From Gammaproteobacteria bacterium (GTDB lineage: Bacteria > Pseudomonadota > Gammaproteobacteria > Arenicellales > DRJH01), in contig DRJH01000337.1 of assembly GCA_011052285.1 (NCBI GenBank), forward strand, positions 1-5,611: 5,611 bases of DNA, written 5' to 3'. Positions within the stretch are counted from its first letter, which is position 1, and each line of letters opens with the position of its first letter. Shown in pieces: positions 1 to 5,611 of this stretch. The notes below the pieces were generated by a model. That model was not told the DNA's origin. It saw nothing but the letters and a program-made list of their open reading frames with translations, and made no database searches. Made by a program: the position numbers and the translations under genes.

Positions 1-77
1 AAGCCTGGTGCAGTAACTCCAGTTGCCCGGACGATTGCCGATAAGCGACCGCGGCTGCATGCGAAAGGCTGCCTGGA

Positions 78-845
78 TCAATCGTCTCCGACAGCACGAA
101 ACTGCGTGGGTCGCTTTAACCCTTGAAACGGCTGCATTGCTACACCCGATATACTTAGATAACTTTTATCACCAATCGTTGCAGCATATTTTAACCAAGC
201 CACCATGACGCGATAATCTTCCCGAGTATATGAATCACGATTATGTGTATCATGTGCCCTGGGAACTCTGTTTACCAGCGCATTTTTATCCGCGAGGTCC
301 TCAATTTGAATCCACTCGTTTTTGTACTCCATCAGTTTCGCTTCCTGATCAATCTTTGCATACTCGGGGAACGCTTGCGCATACTCCGAACACCCTCTCT
401 TCAAAACAACAGGAATCATGCTGGAAATCTCCTCAGGCAATATACGCCGCATCATCCTTGATATTTCCTCGCCTTCCTCTTTACTCCGGCAGTAAATAAT
501 GCCTTTATATGTTCCAGCTATTCGAGGCCTGCCCTCAACCAGACATTTGCGCGTGTTATCATTTGGCATCTGATGTTTTTCAAAAACCATCATCAGCTTG
601 AAAAGCTCCAGCACAGTTCGGGGTTCAATAATAACTTTATAGCAACTAAAGCAATATTTCGGAATAATAGCAAATTTGTTAAACAGTGCCATGTGCCGAT
701 TACAGGCACCTTTTGGCTGATTCTCCCAGTTATCCGGTATCGCTCCCCTATAGAACTGGGTAAGTAGCGCGTCACCACTGTTATTATTAACCAGGAAATT
801 TCGGCCATTCAAAAATAACTGTTTAACATCTTCATCGGATATCAT
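78..845 (-). CDS. Conserved-looking hypothetical protein with CxxC motif (255 aa)
   Basis: I do not recognise a named family. The 255-residue product has no signal peptide or membrane segment that I can see, so it is probably cytoplasmic. It contains six cysteines in its first 152 residues: C48, the pair C65/C68 in the motif YCFSCYKV (64-71), C101 in NTRKC (97-101), C119 in GTYKGIIYC (111-119), and C152 in KRGCSEY (149-155). The spacing could suit metal binding or a disulfide, but that is inference. The C-terminal half is charged and helical-looking. The ATG at 845 is supported by a GAGG Shine-Dalgarno match (853-856) seven bases upstream and by in-frame stops just before it (855-857 and 870-872). 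It lies immediately downstream of a decayed transposase-like stretch and is more AT-rich than the glycosyltransferase gene, so it may be acquired. The ORF is very probably real because of its length and coherent amino acid make-up; its function is unknown. Confidence 0.8.
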   Translation of the reverse strand: MISDEDVKQLFLNGRNFLVNNNSGDALLTQFYRGAIPDNWENQPKGACNRHMALFNKFAIIPKYCFSCYKVIIEPRTVLELFKLMMVFEKHQMPNDNTRKCLVEGRPRIAGTYKGIIYCRSKEEGEEISRMMRRILPEEISSMIPVVLKRGCSEYAQAFPEYAKIDQEAKLMEYKNEWIQIEDLADKNALVNRVPRAHDTHNRDSYTREDYRVMVAWLKYAATIGDKSYLSISGVAMQPFQGLKRPTQFRAVGDD

Positions 846-852
846 GCGTACG

Positions 853-856
853 CCTC
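853..856 (-). promoter_or_regulatory. Shine-Dalgarno site of the 255-aa gene
   Basis: Read on the minus strand, GAGG stands seven bases before the ATG at 845. This is a normal ribosome-binding spacing and is the main reason for choosing that start. No other in-frame start exists upstream before a stop codon. Confidence 0.6.
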
Positions 857-886
857 AATTCGGGCTGTGTCATAAGACACGATATA

Positions 887-1011
887 AAGCTGGCCCCTTG
901 ATGTAACGATTGTCCTTGCCACTGAAACGCTTGTATTCACGATGCCTGGCTTCAGAGATGGCACATGATATGGAATTTGTCAACAATGGCGCGGGCCTTC
1001 GGCGCGCTCTT
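887..1011 (-). pseudogene. Relic of an ISL3-type transposase (frameshifted)
   Basis: Seen in the sequence: reading 1011 to 955 on the minus strand gives KSAPKARAIVDKFHIMCHL followed at once by a stop. Shifting by one base, 953 to 894 gives EARHREYKRFSGKDNRYIKG; shifting again at the GGGGCC run, 892 to 887 continues with QLY. Known from the family: ISL3 transposases of the DDE type carry a block of the form P-x-A-x(4)-D-[KR]-F-H-[IV] around the second catalytic aspartate, followed by an Arg-rich helix and then a KG-Q-x-Y-like segment before a long C-terminal part. The distance from P to the DKFH here fits that block. The rest of the transposase (N-terminal zinc finger, last catalytic residue) is absent, and at least two frameshifts are needed, so it cannot be active. 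An upstream YAKGVPES segment (1042-1019) in a third frame may also belong to it. The assignment is from motif memory and is moderately certain. Confidence 0.45.
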
Positions 1012-1043
1012 TATGGCCGGACTCTGGAACGCCTTTCGCGTAC

Positions 1044-1205
1044 TCACGGCCTGAAATCCACAACATCAGGAAAAAGTTTTTGACGCCAAAACATATACAT
1101 ACCAAGAAACGTGTCATTATATTTTTGCTCAAAGGAATGCCAGTTACCCAAATTGGTACAGGCCGTATCGCCAGGATACGCGCATTTATACCTCTCCAGA
1201 ACGCA
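1044..1205 (-). pseudogene. Possible tail of a dead gene (53 codons, no start)
   Basis: A minus-strand open frame between stops at 1208-1206 and 1046-1044 encodes 53 residues rich in aromatic amino acids, including CTNLGNWHSFEQKYND and ending MFWRQKLFPDVVDFRP. It has no ATG, GTG or TTG at its beginning; the first ATG lies deep inside, leaving too little to be a protein. The composition (five F, four Y, two W, several acidic residues) is more protein-like than the overlapping 89-codon frame, which reads as random. I suspect a C-terminal fragment whose upstream part is lost or frameshifted, but I do not recognise the family and the open frame may be chance. Confidence 0.25.
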
Positions 1206-1310
1206 TCATGGGAGACACATTGAAAATCTGCACAAATCCGCCGCATCACTTAGCTTCCCGTTTTGAAGGCAGCGCCTGATTTTCTATTTCATCTTGATTT
1301 GTTGCCCATA

Positions 1311-1343
1311 AAAAATGACGAGAAAACACCCCTGATCGCAGGG
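1311..1343 (-). terminator. Probable intrinsic terminator of the TPR-glycosyltransferase gene
   Basis: On the minus strand a CCCTG-cgat-CAGGG hairpin (1343-1330) is followed by GGTGTTTTCTCGTCATTTTTT, a T-rich tail. It lies about 60 bases after the TAA of the glycosyltransferase gene and in the right orientation to end its transcript. The stem is only five GC-rich pairs, so strength is uncertain. Confidence 0.5.
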
Positions 1344-1372
1344 TCTGATCACATCTCAGTTAAAACTACCCG

Positions 1373-1404
1373 CCCTGCCATGTGCAGGGTTTTGTTTATT
1401 GTTT
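1373..1404. terminator. Second hairpin behind the glycosyltransferase gene, possibly bidirectional
   Basis: CCCTGC (1373-1378) pairs with GCAGGG (1384-1389) around a five-base loop. On the plus strand it is followed by TTTTGTTTATTGTTT, a good terminator tail; on the minus strand the stem starts 14 bases after the stop codon and is followed by CGGGTAGTTTT, a poorer tail. It may act as a tandem partner of the next hairpin for the minus-strand gene and as a barrier to plus-strand read-through into that gene. Confidence 0.45.
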
Positions 1405-3166
1405 AGCGGCCGATATCAGCCAACATTCTGAAGTACTCCTTTTCGACTTGCTCTGTCGTTCGCGATTTATCCAGTAGCGCCGATCTACGCAGCCGTTCGC
1501 GCAACCCCGAACGCGATTCCTCAAGGCCATTGACATCCTCTGCCAGCATCTGGGCGATAGCAACAAATTCATCCTCAGTTTCGGCAACGTGCTCCGACAA
1601 CCCTGCTGCATGTAGCAGGCTCGCACCAACTCGTGACGCGTGCCTCCGACCGGCCAGGGTGATTACAGGGACCCCCATCCACAGCGCCTCGCAGGTCGTC
1701 GTCGTGCCATTGTACGGAAATGTATCGAGTGCAACGTCGACCCGGTTGTAGAGCGCAAGATGATCATGCAGTTCGTTAAGCCTCCCCACACATTCTATCC
1801 GTTCTGGACCGATACCGGCAGATGCAAACGATTTCTGGATCCATCCTTGTCCCGCCGCATCACCCAGCCCTCCCAGGGGGGACTTGAGCAACAATTTTGA
1901 TCCGGGCACTGCACGCAACACCTGCGCCCATATAGCGATCAATGACGCTGAATATTTCGCCAGACTATTGAACGACCCGAAGGTGATATAACCATTCTCC
2001 CGCACTGGTGCCGTGGCAAAAACCTGAACCTCGTCCTGCGGATCGAAGCATAAGAAACATGGCTCCATGCGCACCAGTTTCTCTACGTGATCGGTGTCAG
2101 ATTGCCCGGGCGGATCCGCTCGACTGTCCGTAATGCGGTAGTCCATCGCGGAGAGTCCGGTAGTCCCTGGATAGCCTATCCAGGTGACCTGTACCGGTGC
2201 TGGCTTGCGGGTGAAAATCATCAGGCGATTGCCCATGGTGTGACCTGACAGATCAACCAGGATATCGATGCCATCATCCCTGATCATCTGCGCTGCCTGC
2301 TCATCATCGAGCACGACTATATCGCGCCAGTGATCGGCAAGTTCCTTGAGCAAGCCGGTGACACTGTCCGGTTTGGCGGTATTGGAATAGCAATAACAGG
2401 TCACCCGCTCCCGGTTATGGGCTTCAAGTATCGGCTTGATAAAGTAGGCAACCGAGTGACTCCGGAAATCGGGCGACACATAGCCCACCCGGAGCGGACG
2501 GTCGACCCCGGCCCTTCCTGCCGTTACATGATTTTCCAAATAACCACGCTCCTGCCGTCGCGCCCATTCACGGTGTCGTTCATAAATCTGCTCCCCCGAC
2601 ACATCGGGCATGGCGTGCAGGATAAACAGGCTGGCGGTCTGTACCTCAAGATTGCCCGGGTCTATGGCAAGCGCCCGATTGAAGCATTCGCTGGCCCGCT
2701 CCACCTGGCCGATATTCATCATCGACAGGCCGAGATTGTAATGAGCCATCAGATTGTTACTGTTTGACTGGAGAATCCGTTCATAGCAGGCAATCGCCTC
2801 GCTGAATCGATTTTGCCCGGTATAGATAATACCCAGGCCTAACAAGGCATCGATATGGTCGGGATGCCGGCCCAATATTGCCTGATAATGATCAATTGCG
2901 ACTTGCTGTTGATTGACCTCTGACAGCAATGCACCCAGACTGTATCGGAGATCGGGGTTATCGGGATCGAGACGGCAGGCCCGTTCCATAAAATCAATAG
3001 CCTCATCGGACTTTTGCAGTTCGTAGCACACTTGTGCAAGCGTATACAGCAACTGCGCATTATTCGGCACTTGTTGCAGTATCTGACGGTACCCCTGCTC
3101 GGCCTCCACAAGCCTGCGGGCCACATAGTGACTATGGGCAGTCTGCCATTGTTCACGTAGATTCAT
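1403..3166 (-). CDS. TPR protein with GT41 (SPINDLY/O-GlcNAc transferase-like) domain
   Basis: Predicted cytoplasmic glycosyltransferase of 587 residues that would move a sugar from a nucleotide donor (UDP-GlcNAc in classical OGT, GDP-fucose in plant SPINDLY) to Ser/Thr of proteins. Residues about 5-175 hold roughly five TPRs with the usual A/L/Y/P pattern. The catalytic part begins near 220: GYVSPDFRSH (228-237) with H237 at the place of the OGT active-site histidine; DLSGHT (305-310); PAPVQVTWIGYPGTTG (322-337); FGSFNSLAK (396-404) with K404 matching the nucleotide-binding lysine; PYNGTTTTCEALWMGVPV (484-501), the typical bacterial form of the donor loop; and SRVGAS (511-516). All family blocks are present, so it should be active. 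I chose the ATG at 3166; a TTG three codons upstream is possible. Neither has a clear Shine-Dalgarno. It is divergent from the TPR-sulfotransferase gene. The family is clear; donor and acceptor are unknown. Confidence 0.93.
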   Translation of the reverse strand: MNLREQWQTAHSHYVARRLVEAEQGYRQILQQVPNNAQLLYTLAQVCYELQKSDEAIDFMERACRLDPDNPDLRYSLGALLSEVNQQQVAIDHYQAILGRHPDHIDALLGLGIIYTGQNRFSEAIACYERILQSNSNNLMAHYNLGLSMMNIGQVERASECFNRALAIDPGNLEVQTASLFILHAMPDVSGEQIYERHREWARRQERGYLENHVTAGRAGVDRPLRVGYVSPDFRSHSVAYFIKPILEAHNRERVTCYCYSNTAKPDSVTGLLKELADHWRDIVVLDDEQAAQMIRDDGIDILVDLSGHTMGNRLMIFTRKPAPVQVTWIGYPGTTGLSAMDYRITDSRADPPGQSDTDHVEKLVRMEPCFLCFDPQDEVQVFATAPVRENGYITFGSFNSLAKYSASLIAIWAQVLRAVPGSKLLLKSPLGGLGDAAGQGWIQKSFASAGIGPERIECVGRLNELHDHLALYNRVDVALDTFPYNGTTTTCEALWMGVPVITLAGRRHASRVGASLLHAAGLSEHVAETEDEFVAIAQMLAEDVNGLEESRSGLRERLRRSALLDKSRTTEQVEKEYFRMLADIGR

Positions 3167-3176
3167 TACAGGCAAC

Positions 3177-3182
3177 AGTATA
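3177..3182 (-). promoter_or_regulatory. Candidate -10 box for the glycosyltransferase gene
   Basis: TATACT on the minus strand matches five of six bases of the TATAAT consensus, but the region 17 bases upstream (TTTTCT) is a poor -35. If used, transcription would start only a few bases before the ATG at 3166, giving a nearly leaderless message, which would agree with the missing Shine-Dalgarno. This is weak evidence. Confidence 0.25.
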
Positions 3183-3233
3183 GGACGGTTAGCCCCGGCA
3201 GAAAACCATGTGAGTTAACAGCTGCTCAATTCT

Positions 3234-3245
3234 CCTGAATTCAGG
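3234..3245. repeat. 12-bp perfect palindrome before the sulfotransferase start
   Basis: CCTGAATTCAGG is a perfect inverted repeat centred in the short divergent region, ending ten bases before the GTG start. Its right half contains the AGG that is the only Shine-Dalgarno-like sequence for that gene. It could be an operator half-site pair or fold in the mRNA as a small CCTG/CAGG stem that covers the ribosome-binding site. A chance palindrome is also possible. Confidence 0.35.
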
Positions 3246-3255
3246 TAACAAGCCA

Positions 3256-4872
3256 GTGAACGAAATATTTCAAGACCTCCGGAAGACAAAGAACCACATA
3301 AGAGATTTGCTGAAACGAGAACAATTCTCTGAAGCTAAAGCCATCTGCGACCGGCTATCCCCTGCATCAGCAATCGATGCCGAGATCTGGTATTTGCTTG
3401 CCAGAGCACACCACCATACGCACCACCATCTCGAAGCGGCTAAATACGCCATGAAAGCATTGGGGCTGGATTCCAGTTTCGATGATGCACAATACATCTA
3501 TGCACTTTCACTGCTAAATATCGGCCAATACGAAAAAGCGATACAACACCTGCATATACTGATCAAGCACACGCCGGACTATCCCGGCGCGCAGGCATTG
3601 GCAGGAAAAGTTCTGTACCGGATGAATATGCTGAACGAGGCACTGGAACATCTTAATGAAGCAACACAACAAGACGCAACGGATATTGAGACTCTTGAAA
3701 CAATAGCAATGATCCAGGAACGTACTCGACAAATCAATCTCTGCCAGCAGACACTCGATCTCATGGAGCGTATTGACAGTAAACACCCTGGACTGCTTCT
3801 TACCAGGGCAAGGCTGGACAAACGAACCGGCAAATTAGCGGAATCACGACAATCACTCGAATTGCTGTGCCAGATGCCAACGCCTGATAGCTACAAAGCC
3901 CAGGCTGCTTGCGAGCTGGGGCATGTTTTAGACAAGATGGGCTCGTATGAAGATGCCTACACAAAATTCCAGTATACAAATGAATTAATGGAAAAGGCGC
4001 ATGACAAAAGTTATGGGACCAGGTACTACTATGACCGTATCATGAATCTCAAGACCACATTCACTCCTGAGTTTGTGGCGAAGTGGCCGCGTAAGAACCG
4101 CGCGGATAAATCTAGCCCCCCCATTTTTCTGGTTTCATTCCCTCGTTCTGGTACAACACTTACCGAAAAAATCATATCAACTCATTCACAAATCATCCCC
4201 AGTGATGAAATCACAATCATTACCACTTTAATCAAACAGCTCGTCGATCAGGGATTTAAATACCCTCATGATATAGATAAGCTCACCAAGATACAGCTTA
4301 CCGAACTGCGGCGCCGGTACTGGGACCGGGCACAGACAACCATAGGAGGTAAATTCCGTGGCAGGCGTTTTCTAGACAAACTTCCGTTGAACATCATTGA
4401 CCTTGGTTTCATCTACAGATTATTTCCCGAGGCACCAATTATTTTCGTACTCCGTGATCCACGGGATGTATGCTTGAGTTGCTTTATGCAGTTATTCGCG
4501 CTTAACCCGGCAACTATTCAATTCACTAACATTGACAATACTGCTCGTTTCTATGCGGCAACCATGGATTTATGGCTCCACTATTGCAAAATTTTAAAAC
4601 TCAAACGCCATGTGATTCGCTATGAAAACATAGTTAGCAACATGGAAAACGAGGCACACAAACTGATAAAATTTCTTGGCTTGCCATGGGAACAAGACAT
4701 GCTTCAATACCATAACAAACAGGGGAAAGGCTCAGCCACAACTCCCAGCTACCAGGATGTAAACAAACCAATCTACAACAGAGCTATGGGGCGATGGCAC
4801 AATTATGAACCACATATGACAACTGCCTTAACAATATTAAGGCCATTTCTCGACGAGTTTAAATACGACTGA
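3256..4872 (+). CDS. TPR-containing sulfotransferase (PAPS-dependent, Sulfotransfer_3 type)
   Basis: Predicted cytoplasmic sulfotransferase of 538 residues that would transfer sulfate from PAPS to a hydroxyl group of a protein or glycan. Residues about 15-245 form a TPR array, with the best repeats around 43-75, 77-109 and 111-143. The catalytic domain starts near 288. FLVSFPRSGTT (291-301) is the 5'-phosphosulfate loop of PAPS-binding enzymes, DKLPLN (374-379) is a family block, and VLRDPRDVCLSCF (398-410) is the 3'-phosphate-binding segment with R400 and S408. The end carries the usual family signature PIYNRAMGRWHNY (505-517). The GTG at 3256 is the only upstream start: the frame is open back to a TGA at 3211-3213 without ATG, and the next ATG (codon 66) would remove a TPR. 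AGG at 3243-3245 gives a weak Shine-Dalgarno ten bases away. An odd His cluster, HHHTHHH, lies at 52-58. The gene is more AT-rich than its divergent neighbour. The family is sure; the substrate is not. Confidence 0.92.
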   Translation: MNEIFQDLRKTKNHIRDLLKREQFSEAKAICDRLSPASAIDAEIWYLLARAHHHTHHHLEAAKYAMKALGLDSSFDDAQYIYALSLLNIGQYEKAIQHLHILIKHTPDYPGAQALAGKVLYRMNMLNEALEHLNEATQQDATDIETLETIAMIQERTRQINLCQQTLDLMERIDSKHPGLLLTRARLDKRTGKLAESRQSLELLCQMPTPDSYKAQAACELGHVLDKMGSYEDAYTKFQYTNELMEKAHDKSYGTRYYYDRIMNLKTTFTPEFVAKWPRKNRADKSSPPIFLVSFPRSGTTLTEKIISTHSQIIPSDEITIITTLIKQLVDQGFKYPHDIDKLTKIQLTELRRRYWDRAQTTIGGKFRGRRFLDKLPLNIIDLGFIYRLFPEAPIIFVLRDPRDVCLSCFMQLFALNPATIQFTNIDNTARFYAATMDLWLHYCKILKLKRHVIRYENIVSNMENEAHKLIKFLGLPWEQDMLQYHNKQGKGSATTPSYQDVNKPIYNRAMGRWHNYEPHMTTALTILRPFLDEFKYD

Positions 4873-4884
4873 TAACGTGCATAT

Positions 4885-4903
4885 AAAAAAGGCCAGTAAG
4901 CCT
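4885..4903 (-). terminator. Possible intrinsic terminator on the minus strand
   Basis: On the minus strand AGGC-ttactg-GCCT is followed directly by TTTTTATATG. The stem is only four pairs, but the T run is good. It would stop minus-strand transcripts arriving from the right-edge gene before they run antisense into the sulfotransferase gene. It lies about 245 bases past that gene's stop. Confidence 0.35.
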
Positions 4904-4920
4904 GAAGAAACCCAGAGGCG

Positions 4921-4952
4921 ACAGGTGTCTCCAGTGGCTGTTCATCACCTGT
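4921..4952. repeat. 7-bp inverted repeat downstream of the sulfotransferase gene
   Basis: ACAGGTG (4921-4927) and CACCTGT (4946-4952) are exact inverted copies separated by 18 bases, with a small CAG/CTG pair inside the loop. In the sulfotransferase transcript this could form a 3' stem-loop that stabilises the end of the message. There is no T tract after it, so it is not a standard intrinsic terminator. Confidence 0.3.
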
Positions 4953-4964
4953 ACCGTACTGAAT

Positions 4965-5078
4965 ATGACAGAAGACTGCCGGATCCTGCTCGAAAAGCCG
5001 GCCCGCACTCCGCCCAATCCGGAACAGGCTAGACAATTCCAGAATGTCCGGGAAATGCTGTCAAACTCAGGAATCTGA
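4965..5078 (+). CDS. Doubtful small ORF (37 aa)
   Basis: This ATG-started frame encodes 37 residues, including KPARTPPNPEQARQFQNV, ending in a Ser/Asn/Gly tail. The second half has the look of a proline-capped amphipathic helix, unlike random translation. No Shine-Dalgarno precedes the ATG. The same frame is open upstream to a stop at 4884-4886, so it may instead be a gene fragment. It follows the sulfotransferase gene on the same strand with a gap of about 90 bases. I know no matching family, and chance is a fair explanation. Confidence 0.2.
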   Translation: MTEDCRILLEKPARTPPNPEQARQFQNVREMLSNSGI

Positions 5079-5149
5079 ACAACAGCGCATAGAGAAGAAG
5101 AAAAACCATTTTCCCTGACGCGATAATCAACCCATGCGCATAATCCGCA

Positions 5150-5611
5150 TCAATTCAGCCCGGCAGCACCGCGAACCAACGCTACATTAACCGAAACACC
5201 GGTAACAGTATCACCGTTCGCGTCAAAGGCACGCAGGGAACCCGGCACCAGGCTTAAGTCCACTGTTGCTGCTGAACCGGAAAGCACCGCCACGTAAAAT
5301 TTCAGATCTTTCATCTCCGGGAACGTTTGCAGATTGACCGGGGTCAACAAGACACGGTAGGTACCTCCAAGCGTGTCGTCCCTCCATGAAACATTCTTGG
5401 ACAATCCAGAGGGATTCACAACATGACCGCTCATGTCCGTATAGGACAGATCAAGCTGAACCGCGTAGGGCAATGTTGCGCCACTGAAATCCACAACGTA
5501 GTGATCGACGCGTTCCATTGATGTAAACTGCACATCGTTTATCGGCCCCAGGAACTGGGCATCAAAGGAGTCCGCGGTACCACCATAGGTCGGGTCAGCA
5601 TCCACAATACG
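5150..5611 (-). CDS. C-terminal part of a beta-rich, possibly exported protein (partial)
   Basis: The frame is open to the right window edge, so only the last 154 residues are visible and the true start lies outside. A GTG at 5605 is merely an internal valine: reading further gives R-I-V-D-A-D before TYGG. The segment is rich in alternating hydrophobic and polar residues (HYVVDFSG, YAVQLDLSYTD, YRVLLTPVN, KFYVAVLSG, VSVNVALVRG), has no cysteine and is poor in lysine, which points to beta-sandwich domains of an extracytoplasmic or surface protein. FDANGDTVTG near the end resembles an Asp/Asn-rich calcium-binding turn. No anchoring sequence such as LPxTG, PEP-CTERM or a C-terminal membrane helix is present. 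I do not recognise the family. It is separated from the sulfotransferase gene by 277 bp and converges with it, so a joint function is only positional speculation. Confidence 0.7.
   Translation of the reverse strand, partial: RIVDADPTYGGTADSFDAQFLGPINDVQFTSMERVDHYVVDFSGATLPYAVQLDLSYTDMSGHVVNPSGLSKNVSWRDDTLGGTYRVLLTPVNLQTFPEMKDLKFYVAVLSGSAATVDLSLVPGSLRAFDANGDTVTGVSVNVALVRGAAGLN

Larger units (their letters stand above)
846..1402. other. Gene-poor stretch with relics and hairpins
   Basis: This 557-bp stretch lies between the unknown 255-aa gene and the end of the glycosyltransferase gene and holds no intact, convincing gene. Reading all frames shows three things: a frame-broken transposase-like segment on the minus strand, a start-less open frame at 1044-1205, and two GC-rich hairpins at 1330-1389 behind the glycosyltransferase gene. 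An 89-codon minus-strand frame (980-1249) overlaps the first two in a different frame; I do not call it a gene. The picture is of a decayed insertion site rather than a functional intergenic region. Confidence 0.55.
4873..5149. other. Intergenic gap between convergent genes
   Basis: The gap between the ends of the sulfotransferase gene and the right-edge gene contains the minus-strand hairpin with T tract, the 7-bp inverted repeat and the doubtful 37-codon ORF. A further small hairpin, ATGCG (5134-5138) with CGCAT (5146-5150), abuts the stop codon of the right-edge gene but lacks a T tract. A second open frame of 51 codons from a GTG at 4877 overlaps the small ORF without a ribosome-binding site and is not called. 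Confidence 0.5.

Noticed and set aside
1..60. Minus-strand open frame from an ATG at 60 running off the left edge
   Set aside because: Only 20 codons are visible, with no clear ribosome-binding site, so it cannot be supported from this window.
842..964. 40-codon minus-strand frame ending in an ATGA overlap with the 255-aa gene
   Set aside because: ATGA overlap arises whenever the second codon begins with A. The frame has only unsupported GTG starts, and part of it is better explained as the shifted continuation of the transposase relic.
989..1007. GCGCG/CGCGC hairpin
   Set aside because: It is formed by the GC-rich APKARA codons of the transposase relic and has no T tract or regulatory context.
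980..1249. 89-codon minus-strand ORF with a hydrophobic middle
   Set aside because: It begins at GTG/ATG without a Shine-Dalgarno, overlaps two more protein-like segments in other frames, and its tail (GHKERAEGPRHC) reads as out-of-frame translation. Only its YAKGVPES segment may be part of the transposase relic.
1246..1359. 37-codon minus-strand open frame (contains NQDEIENQALPSKREAK) ending in a TGATG overlap with the 89-codon ORF
   Set aside because: It runs through the terminator-like hairpin and its T tract and has no supported start, so it is unlikely to be translated.
2330..2767. 145-codon plus-strand ORF
   Set aside because: It lies wholly antisense to the conserved glycosyltransferase catalytic and TPR regions and is a shadow frame.
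4803..5036. 77-codon minus-strand ORF
   Set aside because: It overlaps the conserved end of the sulfotransferase gene in antisense, has no ribosome-binding site and crosses a hairpin region.
206..5128. 13-base direct repeat TGACGCGATAATC near 206 and 5116
   Set aside because: A single match of this length in a 5.6-kb window is compatible with chance, and the flanks do not look like element ends.

Overview
The window looks like a chromosomal accessory segment from a proteobacterium, most likely a gammaproteobacterium. The reasons are family-level: a SPINDLY-type TPR glycosyltransferase and a TPR-sulfotransferase side by side, Shine-Dalgarno-like leaders and short intrinsic-terminator hairpins. 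The species cannot be named from the sequence. Base composition is uneven: the glycosyltransferase gene is clearly more GC-rich than the sulfotransferase gene and the left-hand unknown gene, which suggests pieces of different origin.

Layout from left to right. A minus-strand gene (78-845) encodes a 255-residue soluble protein that I cannot name; it has six cysteines including a CxxC pair. Positions 846-1402 hold no intact gene. This stretch contains what reads as a frameshifted relic of an ISL3-type transposase (about 887-1011), a start-less aromatic-rich open frame (1044-1205) that may be the tail of another dead gene, and two hairpins just downstream of the next gene. A minus-strand gene (1403-3166) encodes a protein with about five TPRs followed by a GT41 (O-GlcNAc transferase/SPINDLY-like) catalytic region. 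About 90 bp separate it from a divergent plus-strand gene (3256-4872) encoding TPRs followed by a PAPS-dependent sulfotransferase domain. A 277-bp gap follows, with hairpins and one doubtful 37-codon ORF. The right edge carries the C-terminal part of a minus-strand protein (5150-5611 and beyond) that looks beta-rich and possibly extracytoplasmic.

The functional core is the divergent pair. Both proteins combine TPRs, which commonly bind protein partners, with a group-transfer domain, one for a sugar and one for sulfate. The inference is a small modification locus acting on proteins or on surface glycans. The shared intergenic region could allow joint control. The substrate is not visible here; the right-edge protein is only a positional candidate.
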